A stretch of 64,000 bases of DNA from Centroberyx gerrardi (Eukaryota; Chordata; Actinopteri; Beryciformes; Berycidae), in NCBI RefSeq assembly GCF_048128805.1, contig NC_136017.1, forward strand, positions 14,966,307 through 15,030,306, in the 5' to 3' direction. The position numbers and the translations under genes were made by a program. The first letter of the stretch is position 1; each line of letters starts with the position of its first letter. The notes beneath the pieces were generated by a model. That model saw only the letters and a list, made by a program, of their open reading frames with translations. It was not told the origin of the DNA and did not search any database. Shown here in pieces: positions 60,291 to 64,000 of this stretch.

Positions 60291-60659
60291 CACTACCAGT
60301 CAATAGTTTGGACCCACCTGATTGAATGTTCTATGTTTTTCATTCTCTTAAAGCCATTTTGATCTAAAGGCTTCTGCTTAAATGCTTGAAATTAATTTCT
60401 TAGATAAATATAGATAGTGAAGTTGATCCTATGTATGAATTTCTTTCCAAAGCCTTTGCCTTTCCATCAAGGCAAAGGGCGGCTACGTTAAAGAATCTAA
60501 GATATACGATTTTTTTTAAATTTGTTTAACACTTTTTTGCTCGCTGCATAATTCCATTTGTGTTATTTCACAGTTTTGATGTGTTTACTATTATTCTAAA
60601 ATGTGAAAAATAGTAAAAATAAAGAAAAATACATGTGTCCAAACTGTTGACTGGTAGTG
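60291..60659. mobile_element. Tc1/mariner-like MITE
   Basis: Flanked by TA. The ends CACTACCAGTCAATAGTTTG and CAAACTGTTGACTGGTAGTG (after 'gtc') form inverted repeats of about 25 nt. Noncoding, in cckar intron 2. Confidence 0.8.
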
Positions 60660-61982
60660 TATATATATTTTTGATCAAACCACTACACATACTGTATTTT
60701 GTGCTATGGGGCAGTTAGAACCTAACTTACTGCACCTTTAAATATTATTGAGTGTTTTAATGTCTTAGCAGTGACTGGGCCCGCTCGCGTTAAAGGTCAC
60801 ATCTTTGATCTGGTTTTGTCTCATGGTCGGAGACAAGCCTCGGCATACAGCATTTGCAGTTATTAATTATAAATAGCACATTTCCTGTAGGCTATATTGT
60901 GATTATTTTTTGCCCAGCGAACCATTTTAATAGATAGCGATATGCAATTTGTTTCACAAAATAAGCAATTGGGAGAAGAATAACAATGAAACTATCAATT
61001 GTCAGCTGTTTTTCTTTCCTGTTTGCTCATTATAGCGCTGAAATGAAATGCTAATTTGAGTTGCTTGCGATGAGCTCATTATTTCCAAAGCATACCATGC
61101 CATGACGAGCCCTAGCCGGGCTGAACAGAGCTAATGGAGACCAGGCACAAGGCTAAATTAATCTGATTAACTCTGCGTTTTGGGAGAAATTGGTCATTCA
61201 GCAGCTCCTCAGTGGGTTAATAGGCGTTTGTCATCCTTGTGCCTTCCTTTGTAGGTGGCAAATGCTCGCGAATGTGTTACAGCATTAGACTTCTGTCAGA
61301 AAATTGCCTGATATCTCGAACAAGAGCCCGTCTCCCCGAGGGGTTATTCTGGGCTCCGTCTCGCCTGTCAGAAGTTAACCATCATGTTGGAGGCACTCGA
61401 ACAGTCACACATCTTCAGGAGTGTGACTTAGCGATGAGCTGGCTCCCATCAGGCCGGAGTCAAGGTGCCACGTGAGTCCTGAGTCAGACTCAAGGACGGG
61501 AATGGGGAACGGGAAACAGGGGGGGGGGGGGGGACTCAGACCCGCCGCGGTTCTCTGTCTCCTCGCTTCACCTTGAGCTCCGAACGGCGGCAGAAAAGCC
61601 ATCAGATGGTGGAGGTCCGCAATCCTGTTATCGTCTCAGAAATGCAGCGCTCCGTCTGTGAGGAACAGGCTCTCTGCTTTTCAATTACCGGGCGCTCTAA
61701 GCTGTAATGGGGAAATTTTTGTCTTTGTCGTTTCGGTCGAGGCGATGGCCGCACAGTGTTTTACTCGGTGTGCTCGGTGTGAAACAATGGATCATCTAAC
61801 CCTACTTGAAAATCACATATCGGCCAGTCATGTCGTCCAGATGGAGGATCCTCCCTGACCACAGATACAGAAAAACAGTCTGGAAAACCTGCAATGACAT
61901 TTTATTTGGTTTCTCCTACCATTGAGTATGTGCAGTGGGTCACCCTGCCTTAAAGAGCTGTTAAACCTAAAAGTTTTAGTGT

Positions 61983-62110
61983 CCCATGATGGTCTAACTG
62001 CTGTTTCAGAGGCTTTTCCACCCTGATAGGAATACAATTCTTGCGGAAAACACTGAATCCTTGTACATTTTTGGCCTGAAAATAGTCAAATAGAAAAATA
62101 TTGGCACAAA
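61983..62110. repeat. Interspersed repeat shared with cpo intron 4
   Basis: CATGATGGTCTAA, GGCTTTTCCACCCTGA and ACTGAAT.CTTGTA occur in the same order at about 38647-38770. It is probably a fragment of one repeat family. Confidence 0.6.
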
Positions 62111-63654
62111 ATAGGCGACTGTAGGCTAAAAACATTGGTTCAAAACCTCTAGTGGTCAGACCCTACAACCCCCCCAACTACCACCCACCCCTCCCCCACC
62201 AAGTCTATGACATCAGCCCGCGCTGGACAGGAGCTGCCCATCATCTATCAGCCAAAGCCAATCAATATGCAGGATCATTTAGACTTTCCTCACTCATCGA
62301 TTCTCGCGGCGACCTGCCCGGCAAACTCACCCACCCTCGGCAAACTCATCCGTTAACACGTGCCCATTAGACATATAATACGCCATCCATCCATCTATGC
62401 ATCCATCCGTCCCTCCATCCCTCCATCCGTCCGCCCCTAGCTCGATAATCATGTGAATCATAGCCTCTCTGCCGTTTCTGTGGCAGTAATGAGATCGATG
62501 GTGCAATATTCACCGTGTGTTTGTGCGTGTTCAGCCGCACGCATATATCCATGTTTGTGTGTGTTTTTTTTTTGCTGGTTGTATGATGCAATTACCAACC
62601 AACGTACCAGCTCCGTCTGCCGGCTCCCCCTGAGGTCGGGCTTGCATAATATATTTGAATTTGGGCTTCTGTGCGGCTTCCAGCACACTTTGACAAACCT
62701 GGCTGGAAGGACATCTGGCACTTATTTTTCATAACGCATTAATTGCATTTGTAAAAGTTTTTACGCCTTCGGGCTGCGTCAGGAGAACATTGAGCTATGC
62801 GAAAAGGGAATGCGGCGTGAGCGGACAATGAATAGGCATAGATACGGATGAAACACACAAAAAAAAAGAAGCTAAATCCTCTCTCTCTCTCTCCCAGGAG
62901 GCTCTGGAGGTTTACGGAGAGCTCTTCACCTCAGAATTCACACTCGGCAGTGTCTCTCGAAAAGCCAGTTATCAACCGGCGTGCTGCAAGCGCTCACCCA
63001 CTCCGGTTTAATGAACAAGAAAAAGGATTAGAGCTTCCTCATCCTAAAAGAGAGAAGATATAACGCGGGGGTGGGGAGGGGTGGGGGGATGTGAGCGTTT
63101 GGTCGGTTTAGTTGACTGGAAATTAACTCGGCAGCACCTTGTCCAGGATCACAGCATCTCTGATTCAAACAGGAGCCTCTCAGTACAGTAAAGTGTCGGG
63201 GAGGAAGCCTTTGATCTGCATGTCTCTCTGGAAATGGAGCGACTGGAATGGTCTTTCTAATGCAGCAATTGACCAAGTCGTGAATACAGTGGAAGCCTGC
63301 GCACTCTATTTAACATACAAACAGAAAATGTGTGCGCCAGGAATATTAATGAGCTGACTGCACTGTATTGTTTGCAGTTTGAATGTCTTAAGTTAACTGA
63401 GTGTAAATATGATGGAGGTTTATGGGCTCCACTGGCTGCTGTTGAGGGTTTTACAATGTGTAGTTTATCAACAAGAAATATGTAGTTCGGCCATTAATGG
63501 AGTGATGCTAATGCATATATTAATGCATGGGCGAATACAATCTGGCAAATAGACATTGGTTCATTTGGACTTCAGGTTCCTGCAGTATATCCTTAAGTGT
63601 GTTGTACTAGACCAAGGCTTTGTGTTTGACTAGAAAACACACATTTTATCTCAT

Positions 63655-63790
63655 ACAACACATGTAGGTTCATACAACACACATTTAGGTTTATATAACA
63701 CACATTTAGGTTCATACAACACACATTTAGGTTCATGTAACACACATTTAGGTTCATATAACACACATTTAGGTTCATACAACACACATT
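63655..63790. repeat. 21-bp minisatellite, about 6-7 copies
   Basis: Tandem units close to AACACACATTTAGGTTCATA plus C, with substitutions at the 3' end of each unit. No spacers, so not a CRISPR array. Confidence 0.9.
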
Positions 63791-64000
63791 TAACATACAT
63801 ACAACACATATTTATATAAGATAGGTTGTTATTAACACATCTTGTCTTGAAAAGTAGCACAAATGTATGTTGTCTTGTCCCTGACTAGACACACAGATGT
63901 GCTGGAAATTACACATTCTCTCTTACTTCCAGACCACCGACTCTCTTAGAGGCTCAGTCTGGTCCATCAGTAGAGCTGATCTGGGATCAGTGTTGCCCGC

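Larger units (their letters stand above)
59696..64000 (+). other. cckar intron 2, open at the window end
   Basis: No exon recognised. It contains the two MITEs above, a poly-G run (61518-61534), the interspersed repeat shared with cpo intron 4 (about 61983-62110), imperfect CATC repeats (about 62388-62435), and a 21-bp minisatellite (about 63655-63790). Confidence 0.6.

Noticed and set aside
63655-63790. CRISPR-like array
   Set aside because: The units are directly adjacent with no unique spacers, and this is a vertebrate genome; it is a minisatellite.

Overview
The window is nuclear DNA of a ray-finned fish, most likely a percomorph teleost. The evidence is vertebrate genes cut by GT-AG introns, dense CA/GT and GA microsatellites, many short hAT-, Tc1- and piggyBac-like elements, a CR1/L2-type LINE, and a teleost-style TRIM gene. 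There are no bacterial or viral features.

Layout: (1) 39-11790 (+) is trak2, a mitochondrial/endosomal kinesin-dynein adaptor, here as a 14-exon transcript of 967 aa that starts in an unusual short first exon. (2) 14826-22639 (-) is a RING/B-box/coiled-coil/PRY-SPRY TRIM ubiquitin-ligase gene of 16 coding exons and 819 aa. Eleven consecutive phase 1-1 exons form its linker. (3) 23363-29663 (+) is a poorly known gene encoding three C2H2-like fingers followed by a DUF4806 domain. It runs divergently from the TRIM gene. (4) 31192-33044 (+) is nudt15, a Nudix nucleotide hydrolase whose last exon carries an apparent 1-nt frameshift. (5) 33909-40223 (-) is cpo, a GPI-anchored intestinal carboxypeptidase O of 9 exons and 357 aa. 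(6) 41703-43966 holds a 5'-truncated LINE with an open reverse-transcriptase frame. (7) 48579 to beyond the window end (+) is cckar, the cholecystokinin type-A receptor; only its first two coding exons, separated by a 10.7-kb intron, are inside the window.

The genes do not form one pathway. All exon boundaries were placed by hand from GT-AG sites, phase continuity and family alignment; every junction listed keeps frame except the nudt15 break. The points most worth a second look are: three trak2 introns with complementary (CA)n at the donor and (GT)n at the acceptor; the TRIM mini-exon array; the zinc-finger/DUF4806 gene and the 2.1-kb inverted-terminal element in its intron; the nudt15 frameshift; a pair of related inverted-repeat elements in neighbouring genes; and a 1.1-kb pentanucleotide satellite just after the first cckar donor. 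Nothing seen amounts to a wholly new system.
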